This document shows, piece after piece, positions 32,001-45,495 of a stretch of 64,000 nt of DNA (position 1 is its first letter; the number at the start of each line of letters is the position of its first letter). This DNA comes from Symbiodinium natans. Its lineage: Eukaryota > Sar > Dinophyceae > Suessiales > Symbiodiniaceae. Where the stretch lies: the NCBI GenBank assembly GCA_905221605.1, contig CAJNDS010000036.1, positions 654,668 through 718,667 on the forward strand, given 5' to 3'. Position numbers and translations under genes: made by a program. The notes beneath the pieces are model-generated. The model made no database searches. It saw only the letters and a list, made by a program, of their open reading frames with translations, and was not told the origin of the DNA.

Positions 32001-35000
32001 ATTCAAATCCCGATTTAAATTATTTAAATTATTTAAATTATTTAAATTATTTAAATTAGTTAAATGGTCTGTGCTGGGAGAAAATCTGGATCTATTTAGA
32101 TTCTTTAAATTATTTAAATTCGCGGGCCCGGAAACTAATTTAAATAATTTAAATCCCGAATTAAATTATTTAAATTAGTTTTGAGGCCCGCGAATTTAAA
32201 CAATTTAATTCGAGATTTAAATTATTTAAATTCGCGGGCCCGGAAACTAATTTAACTAATTTAAATACAGAATTACATTATTTAAATTCGCGGGCCTCCA
32301 AACTAATGTAAATAATTCAAATCCCGATTTAAATTATTTAAATTATTTAAATTGTTTAAATTATCTAAATGGTCTGGGTTCGGAGAAATCCTCATTCTAT
32401 TTGAATTATTTAAATTTTTTAAATTCGCGGGCCCGGAAAAGAATTTAAATAATTTAAATCCCGAATTAAATTATTTGAATTAGTTTTGAGGCCCGCGAAT
32501 TTAAGTAATTTAATTCGAGATTTAAATTATTTAAATTCGCGGGCCCGGAAACTAATTTAACTAATTTAAATACAGAATTAAATTATTTAAATTCCCGGGC
32601 CTCGAAACTAATTTAAATAATTCAAATCAGGATTTAAGTTATTTAAATTATTTAAATTTTTTAAATTTTTTAAATTATCTACATGGTCTGGGTTCGGAGA
32701 AATCCTCATTCGATTTGAATTATTTACATTATTTAAATTATTTAAATTCACGGGCTCGGAAAAGAATTTAAATAATTTAAATCGCGATTTGCATTATTTA
32801 AATTAGTTTTGAGGCCCGCGAATTTAAATAATTTAATTCGAGATTTAAATTATTTAAATTCGCGGGCCCGGAAACTAATTTAACTAATTTATATACAGAA
32901 TTAAATGATTTAAATTCACGGGCCTCGAAACTAATTTAAATAATTCAAATCAGGATTTAAATTATTTAAATTATTTAAATTATTTAAATTATTTAAATTA
33001 TTTAAATTATCTAAATGGTCTGGGTTCCGAGAAATCCTCATTCTATTTGAATTATTTAGATTATTTAAATTATTTAAATTGACGGGCTCGGAAAAGAATT
33101 TAAATAATTTTAATCGGGATTTGAATTATTTAAATTAGTTTCGAGGCCCGTGAATTTAAATAATTTAATTCGGGATTTAAATTATTTAAATTAGTTTCGA
33201 GGCGCGTGAATTTAAATAATTTAAATAATTTAAATAGGTCGAGAATTTCTCCGAGCCGAAACCATTTAAATAATTTAAAAAATTTCACAAACTCAAATAA
33301 TTTAAATAATTCAAATATCTTAAATCATTTAAATCTGGATTTGAATTATTTAGACTCTTTAGGGTTAGTAGCTTAAAACCCTATAGGGACCGGAAGGTAT
33401 AATGATTTGAACTCTACAGCTCGCTTTTTTACATTAATATTAAAATAAAGTCTGGCGTCAGGTATGGTCGCTTTTGATTCTCACCATCGAATGCGCGGAG
33501 CCTACAGTGAATGCAGTGTTAACTCAACTCGGAGTACTGTTTTCGGTCTCCGGGAAAGCGGGGTACTGTTTTCGGTCCCTGAACACGGTGGTACTGCTTT
33601 CGGTCCACCGTCTCCCCCTCTCTTGTTTGTGTATTGTTATCTCGCCAACTGCACACTAAACAGCACAGACGACATGGTGGTACTGTTATCGGTCCACCGT
33701 GTTTGTGCTTAAACTATTACAACAACATGAAACATATCATATTCTTTTTACATGTGCTGTAACTTCTAGGACATACATATGGCCGCATGCCAGTATTGAT
33801 TGCTTGTAATAGGGCCGCGGCCCGCACACGCGACATACCCCATTACGGAGGCTATGCATCAACGGCCGGGGTTTTGCGACAGACGTGTTTGTTGTTGTCT
33901 GCAGGTTCCAAGTCTTGCTTATCCGGGTGTAAGTGTTCTTAAGTTTCAAAAAGCAAATATATATGTAACACTGAATTTTAAACCCCCGCTAAACCCTTAA
34001 AGGCCGCGTATGTGGGGTGGTTCTAAGTCTTGCTTATCGGGGGGTAGATGTTCTTAAGTTTCAGGAACAAATATGTATGTAAGACCGAATTTTAAACCCT
34101 CTTAAACCCTTAAAGGCTGCGTATGTGGGGTGGTGCTAAGTCTTGCTTATCGGGGGGGAAGTGTTCGTCAGTTTCAAGAAGCAAATATATATGTAACACC
34201 GAATTTTAAACCCCCTTAAACCCTTAAAGGCTGCGTATGTGGGGTGGTTCCAAGTCTTGCTTATCGGGGGGTAGGTGTTCGTAAGTTTCAAGAAGCAAAT
34301 ATATATGTAACACAGAATTTTGAACCCCTTAAACCCTTAAAGGCTGCGTACGTGGGGTGGTTTTAAGTCCTGCTTATCGAGGTGGTAAGTGTTCGTAAGT
34401 TTCAACAAGCAAATTGTAAACCCCCTTAAACCCTTAAAGGCTGCGTATGTGGGGTGGTGCTAAGTCTTGCTTATCGGGGGGGAAGTGTTCCTCAGTTTCA
34501 AGAAGCAAATATATATGTAACACCGAATTTTAAACCCTTAAACCCTTAAAGGCGGCGTATGCGGGGTGGTTCTAAGTCTTGCTTATCGAGGGGTACGTGT
34601 TCGTCAGTTTCAAGAAGCAAATGTATATGTAACGCTCAATTTTATACCCCCTGAAACCCTTAAAGGCTGCGTATGTGGGGTGGTTCTAAGTCTTGCTTAT
34701 CGGGGGGTAAGTGTTCGTCAGTTTCAAGAAGCAAATATATATGAAACACCGAATTTTAAACCCCCTTAAACCCTTAAAGGCGGCGTATGTGGGGTGGTTC
34801 CAAGTCTTGCTTATCGGGGGGTAGGTGTTCGTAAGTTTCAAGAAGCAAATATATATGTAACACTGAATTTTGAACCCCCTTAAACCCTTAAAGGCTGCGT
34901 ATGTGGGGTGGTTCTAAGTCCTGCTTATCGAGGTGGTAAGTGTTCGTAAGTTTTAACAAGCAAATTGTAAACCCCCTTAAACCCTTAAAGGCTGCGTATG

Positions 35001-38000
35001 TGGGCTGGTGCTAAGTCTTGCTTATCGGGGGGGAAGTGTTCATCAGTTTCAAGAAGCAAATATATGTAACACCGAATTTTAAACCCCCTTAAACCCTTAA
35101 AGGCGGCGTATGTGGGGTGGTTCCAAGTCTTGCTTATCGGGGGGTAGGTGTTCGTAAGTTTCAAGAAGCAAATATATATGTAACACTGAATTTTGAACCC
35201 CCTTAAACCCTTAAAGGCTGCGTATGTGGGGTGGTTCTCAGTCCTGCTTATCGAGGTGGTAAGTGTTAGTAAGTTTCAACAAGCAAATTGTAAACCCCCT
35301 TAAACCCTTAAAGACTGCGTATGTGGGGTGGTTCTAAGTTTTGCTTATCGGGGGCTAAGTGTCCGTAAGTTTCAAGAAGCAAATATCTATGTAACACTGA
35401 ATTTTAAACCCCCCTTAAACCCTTAAAGGCTGCGTATGCGGGGTGGTTCTAAGTCTTGCTTATCGAGGGGTAAGTGTTCGTCAGTTTCAAGAAGCAAATA
35501 TATATGTAACGCTCAATTTTATACCCCCTGAAACCCTTAAAGGCTGCGTATGTGGGGTGGTTCTAAGTCTTGCTTATCGGGGGATAAGTGTTCGTGAGTT
35601 TCAAGAAGCAAATGTATATGTAACCCTGAATTTTAGACCCTCTTAAACCCTTAAAGGCTGCGTATGTGGGGTGGTTCTAGGTCTTGCTTACCGGGGTGTA
35701 AGTGTTCGTAAATTTCAAGAAGCTGTGAGGGTTCCAGGTCTTGCTTGTCGCGGCCAGCCCCACTAGGTCCTCAACAGGGGAACTTTCTAGGCTTTCGGCA
35801 AGACACCCCCGAAGCCTGAAACCCGAAATTCCCCAACATCTGTGTTAAAGCAAGCGATATACCTTAAACGTATGTACTTAAGGTCCTAGATTTTTTTTGC
35901 TTTATGATACTTAAAGAACCCCATACAATAAGAGCGCGCAACATGACGCATTCCATGTTGTGGAGTGTATAAATGCCTTTTGTCTATGGGCAAAAAAATG
36001 ACACATGTCAGGCCCTGAACTGCGTCATCTTCTTCGTGAAAGACGAAGCATGACAGGACACATCTCAAGTCCTGACTATGTCATTGTTGTCCAGTAGAGG
36101 GCGACGCATAGCAAATGAAGTTCAAAAAGATTGACCCAGAGAATTTGACGGCTATTACGGTGTTATCCGCTGGGATAAATGTTGGAACAAGAATTATCAG
36201 GGAGGTTTCAGGGACCACGACTAGTTTCATGGTTGTTATGGTTCTTAAGGTTACCAATCCCATTGTGTTTTTGTTAGTTCGTTTTTCAGCTTCAGGCTAG
36301 ATGGCGAAGAGTAAAGAACAAGAAACCCTGAAAACATTTAGGGTGCGGTTGCAGCCATAACTTTCTTGACTTGACGAGGACAATGCTGGCTTTTGTGACT
36401 TCAAGTGCAGTACTGAACAATGGATTTAAGGTTTGAGATTTGAGAGTACGGTTCTTAGACGGACAAGGCTTCGACAATTGCGGGCTTTGGGTATTGGAGT
36501 TCAGACGCTGGCGTTAGCGAGTGCACCATCTCGTCATGCTTCGACTGCATCAAGCCTTTGCTCAAGTTGTAGGTCTTTTCTTCAGCGTTCTTGCGTTGTA
36601 CCTCGCAGGCCAGCCTTTGCAGATTGCAGATTGAGCATCTGCAAGAAATTTATTTCTTTCGTTATAAATATTCAGGCGTCATGGGGAAGAGCAAGAAGCG
36701 CCAGTCGGGCAAGGACAAGAAACACCAGTCGCCGCACACGACGTGGAAGAAGAACTCCCGAGCGATGGCTCTCCTCTTAGTCTTTTTTTTAATTTTTTCG
36801 GCGACTTTGGCTCTGCAGGTTAAAATCACGTTGATAAGGAACACCAGGAGTCCTTTCGCCAGAAAAAGAAGCAAGAGGAAGAGAACAAGAACAAGGCCAT
36901 TCGACTGTAGACGTTCATACGAACTGGAGCATAGTATCTCTAACTGCAAGAATTTGTTTACATGAAGAGCAATATTACTATGCTAAGGAAATAGAGTTTT
37001 GTGCACTGCGCTGGAGGTGAAGTCTATCATGAAGAAGACCCCGGAGCCTGCAAAGCAGATCCATTTCAAGGATACGCCGAAGGCTGGCGTGAGCGATTAG
37101 AATGCTTAGTCGTAGTGTACGTTTCTCTAAGGTCATGATGGTGGACTCCTACAAGCACGAGAAACAGCTGTGGCTGTTCGCTTATTTTTTTAATGTTTAG
37201 ACATGTTGAGACTTCCTGGAATGTCGGTATGCTCATCTAGATTTTCACGAGGCACCACAACGACTGGCGCAATCCGCTTGTTTTGTGCAATACTTGCGGG
37301 CTCCGCCAGCATTTCTGGCAGGGCCGCATGGAGGCAGTGAAACAACCGCATCCGTATTGACAATGATGTTTTAAATTTTACGTTGTCATGAGGGAGCTCC
37401 GGGAAAGTGTCATTTTGCTCAGTGGAAGTCGCCAGCTCATTGCCGAATTAATCTTTTTACGCTGTTTTCATCTCTTAACGCTTGAAGTATTCCCCCCCCC
37501 CCCCCCGCAATGAGGTTCGTCTGCGGACAATGTCTTCTTCAGCCTGCGTCGAAGCTTCACTCAACGCAGCCCGTCCTAATCAGATGTCTTAGTCATAAGA
37601 AGATTTTATCACACCAGCGCAATCTAAGGTCGAGTAACCTGAGACGCTGATCGCAGAGCAGCAAGGCGATGCGGCGCCGAAAAAACGGCAAACCTTGCCT
37701 GAGTGCTGCGAATGCAAAACTTGCGCTTCAATTCAGCAGTCTCGTCAGGCGCTTCTTGCTAGTATTTAAATTAAATTACAATTTAGTGATATATACATGA
37801 GGATAAAGAGACTTGCCGCAATATTTCCAGCTCAAGTTGCTTGTGTCAACTCAAGAAGACTCGCCGGGAGTGACTTGCTTAAATTTATGAGTGTACTTCT
37901 TTCTTTTAACATTCAGCCGAGGTATACTTGATCGCGTTCACACCTTGAGGCAGACAACTGAACTTTGAAAGCGTACAGAAACATATTCATGCGTATGTTA

Positions 38001-41000
38001 CATTTTTAAATGAGGCGCACCGAGAAGCACATGTGCCTCGGCAAAATCATATTTTTAGTTGCAGGGATGAATACATCATGCATCAACCCAAGGTCTTCGA
38101 CGATGCGCTGGTCGAAAATGCGACGGTTGATGGATGAAGATGAGCCTCCAAGCTTGACATGTTCGTGTGTTTGCATTCGCTTGTCTAAAAGATCGTCAGG
38201 CTGGACGTTGACTTCGAGTCAAAGAACATATCATCTTCTGCGAACAGTTCCTTGCTACACAATTATACACAACAAGCTAAAGCAAAAGAAATGAAGAAAA
38301 CCAGGACGTGCGGTGCGTGTCCCTCGCTGGCGAGACGACGTGTGACTTGACTTCAGGCAAAAAAGTGCAAGGATCGGATCTCAACGTCTATGCTGAGGAC
38401 GTCGGACGCCGTGATCACGCCCGCCGAATTTTTGAAGCAGCAGCTGAGCTATTTTTTTTCAAAATTCCGATAAGCAATAAACCATTTCAGTAAGGCGCGC
38501 TGCCAGTGGCCTGGCAGAGGACTGCGAAGCAAAAGATCTGTGCTTGCCTCAGTACGGCCTGAACTTTGTAATTTATATGTGTAAAGTTTTCAAAATAAGG
38601 AAATTCAAAGACGGCCCTCGCCGTCGCGCAGCTACGCGTCAGGAACTTACTACAAAAATTTCAATAAAAATATCGCGATTCGTTTTTTTTTGAGGGCTAA
38701 TCGGTCCTGACGGACGACTGACAAGGAGAGTGCTGGATGCAGAAGTTGTGTTGAGTTTTGATTTCTCGTCATATATACTTATCCGTGCATGACAAGCAGG
38801 ACGAACGTGGTGTTGAAGGAGATCCGTTCGGACGCTGGTCTTGATGTCAACGACGAGCTGCGCCCTAGACGAGAATTTTAAGTGATGTTTTTCTTTTCAG
38901 ATGTTCGCTTAGATTTTAACGCAATGTCATGTTGGCGTATCTGCCAGGAGACCGGAAGATGAGTGTATGCAAACGCGGCGACTTCTCAACATGGAGTGGG
39001 GGTCTTAATTCTTGTACACAAACCATAACTAAATGTTTCTCCCAACATAATGCGGCGGCCGAGGATTGCAGGCATCCACCACTGGCATCTTTTCCAGACA
39101 CCTGTCTAGTATTTAGTTTAGAATAAGATACCCCTGCTGCCCCATTCATGCAGCTGTGCTCATAGGTCAGCCTCTGTGACGCACCCGAGCATCCTCAAGC
39201 TCGTCGAGATGGAGTAAAGGCCTCAGTTCCTGTAAGACCGCATGATAACATCACCGCACGCGCGTATATTGTCTAAGGTCTCGTGCAGCTGACCACTGCT
39301 CTGACATTGTCTGGACCTGGAGGTTGCAAGAACGTTAATATTCTTAACATACATAAATATGTGACAATTATACATTTCTATAAGAAATTTTATCAAGCAT
39401 GTATGTCTTCAGGTCGACCGCTGCAACAAATCCAAATATCGACGATGAGATCTTCAGCCTTCCTCGCGGACAGCATCAGTGTGGCTTAGCTTGTATTATT
39501 ATTTTATTTTCGTATCATTGATATTATTAATATTTTTAGTAATACTAGTATTATTATAACTATTTGTCTTATTAAAATATAATCGAAAACAATGCATTAC
39601 CATGACTGCAGGGAAGCCCATCGGGTTTTGCTTGAAGATGGACAGTATCTTTACTTGGTGTTTCTGAGCTGCATCTAAGATTCGAATGTCTCTCTACAAT
39701 CCTGCACGCTTCAATTTTTAAGGCGACACTTTGGCGAAGAATATAATTTTTCGGACCTTTACGACAAAGAAGACTGCAACGACAAAGGCTCATCGAGTTC
39801 TTGTTCTGTGTGAGTTCTTTTTCTTGCGCTAGGAATTAAAAGAGGCATGCTCATGGTCAAGATTGTCGCGATTCTCCTGGTACAAGGGCTTTGCGCGCAA
39901 AGGACTCGTCTGATGAGCAGACTTACGTGCGAATAATATTAAATTACATGTCATCGAGATTTGCATTGATGCGGAAAGGACGTAATTCGTACTACGTCCG
40001 AAACAATATTCCCAGGCGTCGACGTCGAGGCGGCATAAAATACTAGACCACACAGACTCATCATGAGTCCTTGCGTTTACGCAGATGCTGTGGTTCGCCC
40101 CGAGAAGAGAAACTTGGCATTCGTTGTTAATCCTGCGCGCAGCAAGAAGTTGAAACGTAAAAGGATGATGATCTCCGACATACTCCCAGACCTTACACTT
40201 CGAATCCTGCAGCAAGGTTAATGGTCTTCGTTGCAAGTGTATAAAGGTTCGACTTCAAATCTGAATCAGTGGAATTTACGATCCTGAAATAATAAGACGC
40301 GAAATCATCTGACAGGATGACGATGGGGAAGATCTTGACTGAGCGTGTTCAGCTTTCACATGAGAGATCGAGTAGATGATTTATGCTGCCGAGATGCGGT
40401 AGGGCCACAGGAAAGGTTGTTCGGGAAGCTAAGCAGCTATGTTAACGAGTATCCCGAAGCTTCTCAAGTCTCGTTTTTGTTAGTTTTTTTCACAGGATTT
40501 AGAGTTTAACGTTGCTTCTCGGATTGCCTGGTAATTCTAAACCCTAGAGCATGAACTCTACATCTTAATCTTCAATACTAAAACCTAAACCCTAAACCCT
40601 AAGTCGAAATCTTTAAACCCAAAACATTGAAATGATAAACCTTAGAGTCTCAATCATATAATTAAAGTCACGCAAGAATCGAGTGACTCAAAGCTCCCAA
40701 GTATCGTTTTTTTCTGGATGTTGTTTTTTCTTTAGGGTTTAGAGTTTTACGGTGCTTCTCAGACTGTCTGGAGATGAATGGCCCTTGCTGGATCTCAGAC
40801 GTCGAGGCATTCAAGCATAGGTTCCTGGATGCCAGAGCTAATTCTGCAGGATGTTGCGGTTCTGTGTTTCAGTGCGGACAGTCAGATCTCTAGAGCGCGA
40901 GCCACTACCATCTACAGGAAGAAAAGGAGACAAGCACATCCAGAGATGCTGGACTCAGAGCTGCTCGCAGCATGTTAGTTTTCCAAGCACAGCTCTGAGC

Positions 41001-44000
41001 AAGAAAGCTGGAAGGCGTCTTAGATGAGGATCACGACCTTCAAGGTTAGGGTTTAAATATGAGAGTTCAAGGGGTCAGGGTTAAGGCTCAGAGTGTTTCA
41101 AGGCGGAGGGTTTAATGTTTTCGATTTAGGATTCGGAATTAAGGGTTTAAAGTTGAGGGTGTAAGGCTTAAAATCTAGGGAGTAGAAACTGACGAGGAAT
41201 GTTAGACAGGTGGAGATGTATGATCAGCTCCGAGCTCGAGCTCAGTCTCAGGACTCTCTCCATCTGTATCTTCATCTACGCGGGGAGTTTGTTTAGTAAA
41301 GTAAGGCCCTTGTGGGTTTAAGGTTCAGGGCTTAGAGTTCAAGGTTTACAGTTTAAAGTTTAGGGTTTAGGGTCTATGGCTTATGGTTTAGTGGATAAGG
41401 TCTCTCTGGAACCTCAACTGGCCGGGTGCAGATGAGCAGAGACCCTTTTTAAGCTGCATCATAGAAGGGGCTCCCTAAAACCTAAACCCTATGCCCTAAA
41501 CCATAAACTTAAAACCCTAAACCTTAAACCCTAAACCCTAAGCCATAAACCTTGTAGGTTAAAGCCTAAACCGTGCAGTTTGTTTTTGCCATGTACAGCT
41601 TATCTGAAGCGCGAGCCATCACGACTTATCTTAGTAAAAGCGACACACATAAGCAGAAATGATGGACTCGCAGCTACTCGCAGCAAGTCAGTGTTTCAAG
41701 CAAAGCTATGAGCAAGGAAGTGAGAAGATGCATCGGACTACAGTCACGACCCTAGAGCTGAACGTTAAAAGTTCGGACTTCGTGGGTTTAAGGTTAACTG
41801 TTACAGGTTTCAAGGTTTAGGAGCAGATTTTAAAGATTAGGTTTAAGAAGTTAGGGTTCAGGGCTCAGAGTTTAAGGTTTCAGGTTCAGCACAAAGAAAC
41901 GCTGAGGAATGTTAAAGAGGTGGAGACGTATGAGCATTTCCGAGCACAAGCTGAGTTTAACGGCTCTCCTGATCTGTTTTTGTCTGCGCTAGGAGTGTGT
42001 CTACTAAAGTGAGGCCCTTGTGAGTTTGGGGTTTTGGGCTTAGTAAATCCTGCAGGAAGTAGTGGCTTTGTGTTTCAATGCGGACAATCAGATGACAATC
42101 AGATCTCTAGAGCACGAGCCAGTATCGTCTAGAACAAGAAAAGGCGACAAGAACATGCAGAGATGCTGGACTCTCAGCATGTTAGTTTTGCAAGCACAGC
42201 CCGCAGCAAGGAAGCTGGGAGGCGTCTTAGATCAGGATCACGACCTTAAGGGTTAGGGTTGAGATATAAGGGTTCAAGGGATTAGGGTTAAGGCTCCGAG
42301 TGTTTCAAGGTGGAGGATTTAATGTTTTCGACTTAGGATTCAAAGTTAAGGGTTTAAAGTTCAGGGTGTTAGGCTTAAAATCTAGGGAGTAGAAACTGAT
42401 GAGGAATGTTAGACAGGTGTAGATGTATGAGCAGCTCCGAGCTCGAGCTCAGCTTATGACTTTCTTCATCTGTGTCTTCTTCTGCGCGGGGAGTTTTTGA
42501 AGTAAAGTAAGGCCCTTGTGGGTTTACGGTTTAGGGCTTAGAGTTCAAGGTTTAGGATTTAGAGGTTAAGGTTTAGGGTCTATGGCTTGTGGTTTAGTGA
42601 ATAATGTCTCTCTGGAGCCTCAACTGACCACGTGCAGATGAGCAGAGACCTTTTTTGAGCTGCATCATAAAAGGGACTAAATCGAAAACCCATAAACCCG
42701 AACCTTTAAGTATAAACCCTAAGCCTATACCCTAAACCCGAAACTCTAAAATCTAAACCCTATCCCCTAAACCATAAACCTTAAACCTTAAACCCTAAAC
42801 CATAAACCTTGAAGGTTTAAACCTAAACCGTGCATTTGTTTCTGCAATGTACAGACTATCCGAAGCGCGAGCCATCATGACTTACCTTGATAAAAGCGAC
42901 ACGCATAGGCAGAGATGATGGACTCGCAGGTACTCGCAGCACGCCTGTGTTTCAAGCACAGCCATGAGCAAGGAAGCGAGAAGATGCGTCGGATTACAGT
43001 CACGAGCCTAGGGGTGAAAGTTAAAAGTTAGGACTTCGCGAGTTTAAGGTTTACTTTTAAAGGTTTCAAGGTTAAGGGTCAAAAAATAAAGATTAGGTTT
43101 AAAGGGTTGAAGTTCAGGTTTCAAGGTTTAACGTTTCAGGTTTAGGGAGTAGAAAGCTGAGCTATACTTGAACAGATCGAGACATGTAGTGGACGCGTTC
43201 ATTTAAGAGCATATATATTCCTATATTTATCGCGTTTGGCTTTGTTTATTTAAGAGGGCTTATAAAAACTAAGCCAAAAGAACCCTAAAGGTCTCAGGCT
43301 CATATATGTATATGTTTATTTATCGTTGGCCACCGTCAGGCTACCGGTCAGGCCCTGCAGTGCCTGAGGCCAGAATGGCTACTGGAGACCCTCGGCCAAC
43401 TGGGTGGGACTTCTCAACACGCCTTCGTCCAAGGGGAAGAACAACTACGCGCGCTGCGCATTTCGCACGTTGTCCGGGGCCCACCTGCGCTTGTGGCAGA
43501 CCCAGCCTTTCTCCTTGCTCCCAGGAACATGTGGACGGCTCTGTGCAAATACCGTGTTAGCCAGCACACCCTTTGTGCCCCTTCCCTTGCCGAGGGAGCA
43601 TGTGCATGGGCTGACCAGCTCCAAGAGTTTGGACAGCAGAACCCGGGGGGTTTTGTTTTCGTTCACCTCTGCGGCTTCAGGTTTCGGTCTGTTGAGCTCC
43701 CGGCCCCCCCCAAGCAACTCCGGGCCCTGCATACCTCTAAGCAACATCTTCTGGATTCACTCCTGGTTGCGGCTCAGCCCTGGGGCAGAGGTGCTCCTTT
43801 TGCCTTCCACTTGCCTGTCTCCACTCGTGCCATCGCTCCAACACTCCTCGATTGTCAAGGAATTTGGGAGATAAGCCGGGCCAAGGGCTGGCTCCTCTCC
43901 AATGTGGCCCCGACAGAGCTGGAGTCTACTTTCCCATTCTGTTTCACTCTTCTTAATTAGATGCAAGCTTTGGCTGCATCCTGACGGATCCGATGCCTGA

Positions 44001-45464
44001 AAGAGAGAGAAGAGATATGTTTATTTATGTATTATTTCTATTTATTTATGTAAGGGGTTATATAGGGGAACAAGAGAAAGGGTTCCTTGTAGGGGTCCTC
44101 CTTATACCCGCCTATTTTGGTGGGCAAGGCCGCCACCCGGATGAAGCCCTCAGAAGCCCTTCGGGCTTGAGGTTTAGGGTTTAAGGTTCAGGGTTTAAGG
44201 GTTTAAGGGTTAGGGTTTAGGGTCTAGGGTCTAGGGTTTAGGGTTTAGGGTTTAGGGTTTAGGGTTTAGGGTTTAGGGTTTAGGGTTTAGGGTTTAGGGT
44301 TTAGGGTTTAGGGTTTAGGGTTTAAGGGTTAGGGTTTAAGGTTTAGGGTTTAGGGTTTAGGGTTTAGGGTTTAGGGTTTAGGGTTTTAGGGTTTAGGGTT
44401 TAGGGTTTCGGGTTTAGGGTTTAGGGTCTAGGCTTTAGGGTTTAGGGTTTAGGGTTTCAAGGTTTAGGATGTAGGGAAGGTACCTTTTTAGGGTTTCCAT
44501 CTTGGCCTTCGGCACCAAAGAACCCTTCGAAACCCCTTAACATTCTTCAACCTCACAGCGCATAGAGAGTCCTTGAGGGAGGGGGGTCTTAGGGAATTAG
44601 GCAACCCAATGTTCCTTCATTCTCCCTGGTCACTACCTCTAAACCCTAAGCCCTAAACCCCCGGAACCCTAAACCCTCAACCCTCAACCCTAAACCCTAA
44701 ACCCTAAACCCTAAGCCCTAAACCCTAAACCGAGGGTTCCTAAGTTTTTCTGGGTTGCCTCCCCCTTGGAAGCCCCCCTCCTCCCTTAAGGGCACGGTAC
44801 CATGATAAACTCGGGGGCGTTGTGGTTTAGGTACAAAACCCTAAACCCTAAACCCTAAACCCTAAACCCTGAACCCGAAACTGCATTTAACAATAACTTT
44901 TGGGGTCTCAGCACAGGAAGCCCTCTGCTGTCCGCGGACCACTCGACCCAAACCCCCAGCCCAAAACCCTCCGACCCTCCAAACTAAAACTCTCAACCAA
45001 CAGCTTCTTCAGGGTCTCGCGGGTTAGGCTTCCTAAACCCGAAAAACTAAACGAGAAACCTACCTCACTCCCCCTAATTGGAGGTTCATGGGTAATTAGC
45101 AGTAGGGCTACACGTACCCTAAGTAAGGTTCTAAGTGTAGTTACCCTACCTATAGCCCTACTTATAGCTACCCATGAACCTCCGAGCAACCCTAAACCCT
45201 AAACCCTAAACCCTAAACTTGCAAGTAGGGTAATCCCCTAACCCTAAACCCTAAACCACCGGCAGCTCTCTGCGGCCCGCGCTTGCCGGCGCCATTGTGG
45301 CCGCAAATCACCAGGTGCCTACCAGGCTCAACCTGCGCGAGGGTCAGGGTTTAGGGTTAAGGGTTTAGTGTTTAGGGTTTAAGGTTCAGGGTTTAGGGTC
45401 TAGGGTTTTGGGTTGCCGGAGGAACAACTGAGGATTTAGGGTGCGTGTTTTTTTTTTTCTTCTT

Positions 45465-45495
<31 letters not shown>

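Larger units (their letters stand above)
30451..41547 (+). repeat. Large direct duplication, copy 2
   Basis: Second copy, with a shortened AT-rich array. It continues past the point where copy 1 meets the gap. It is preceded by different DNA (poly-C minisatellite) from copy 1. Confidence 0.93.
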
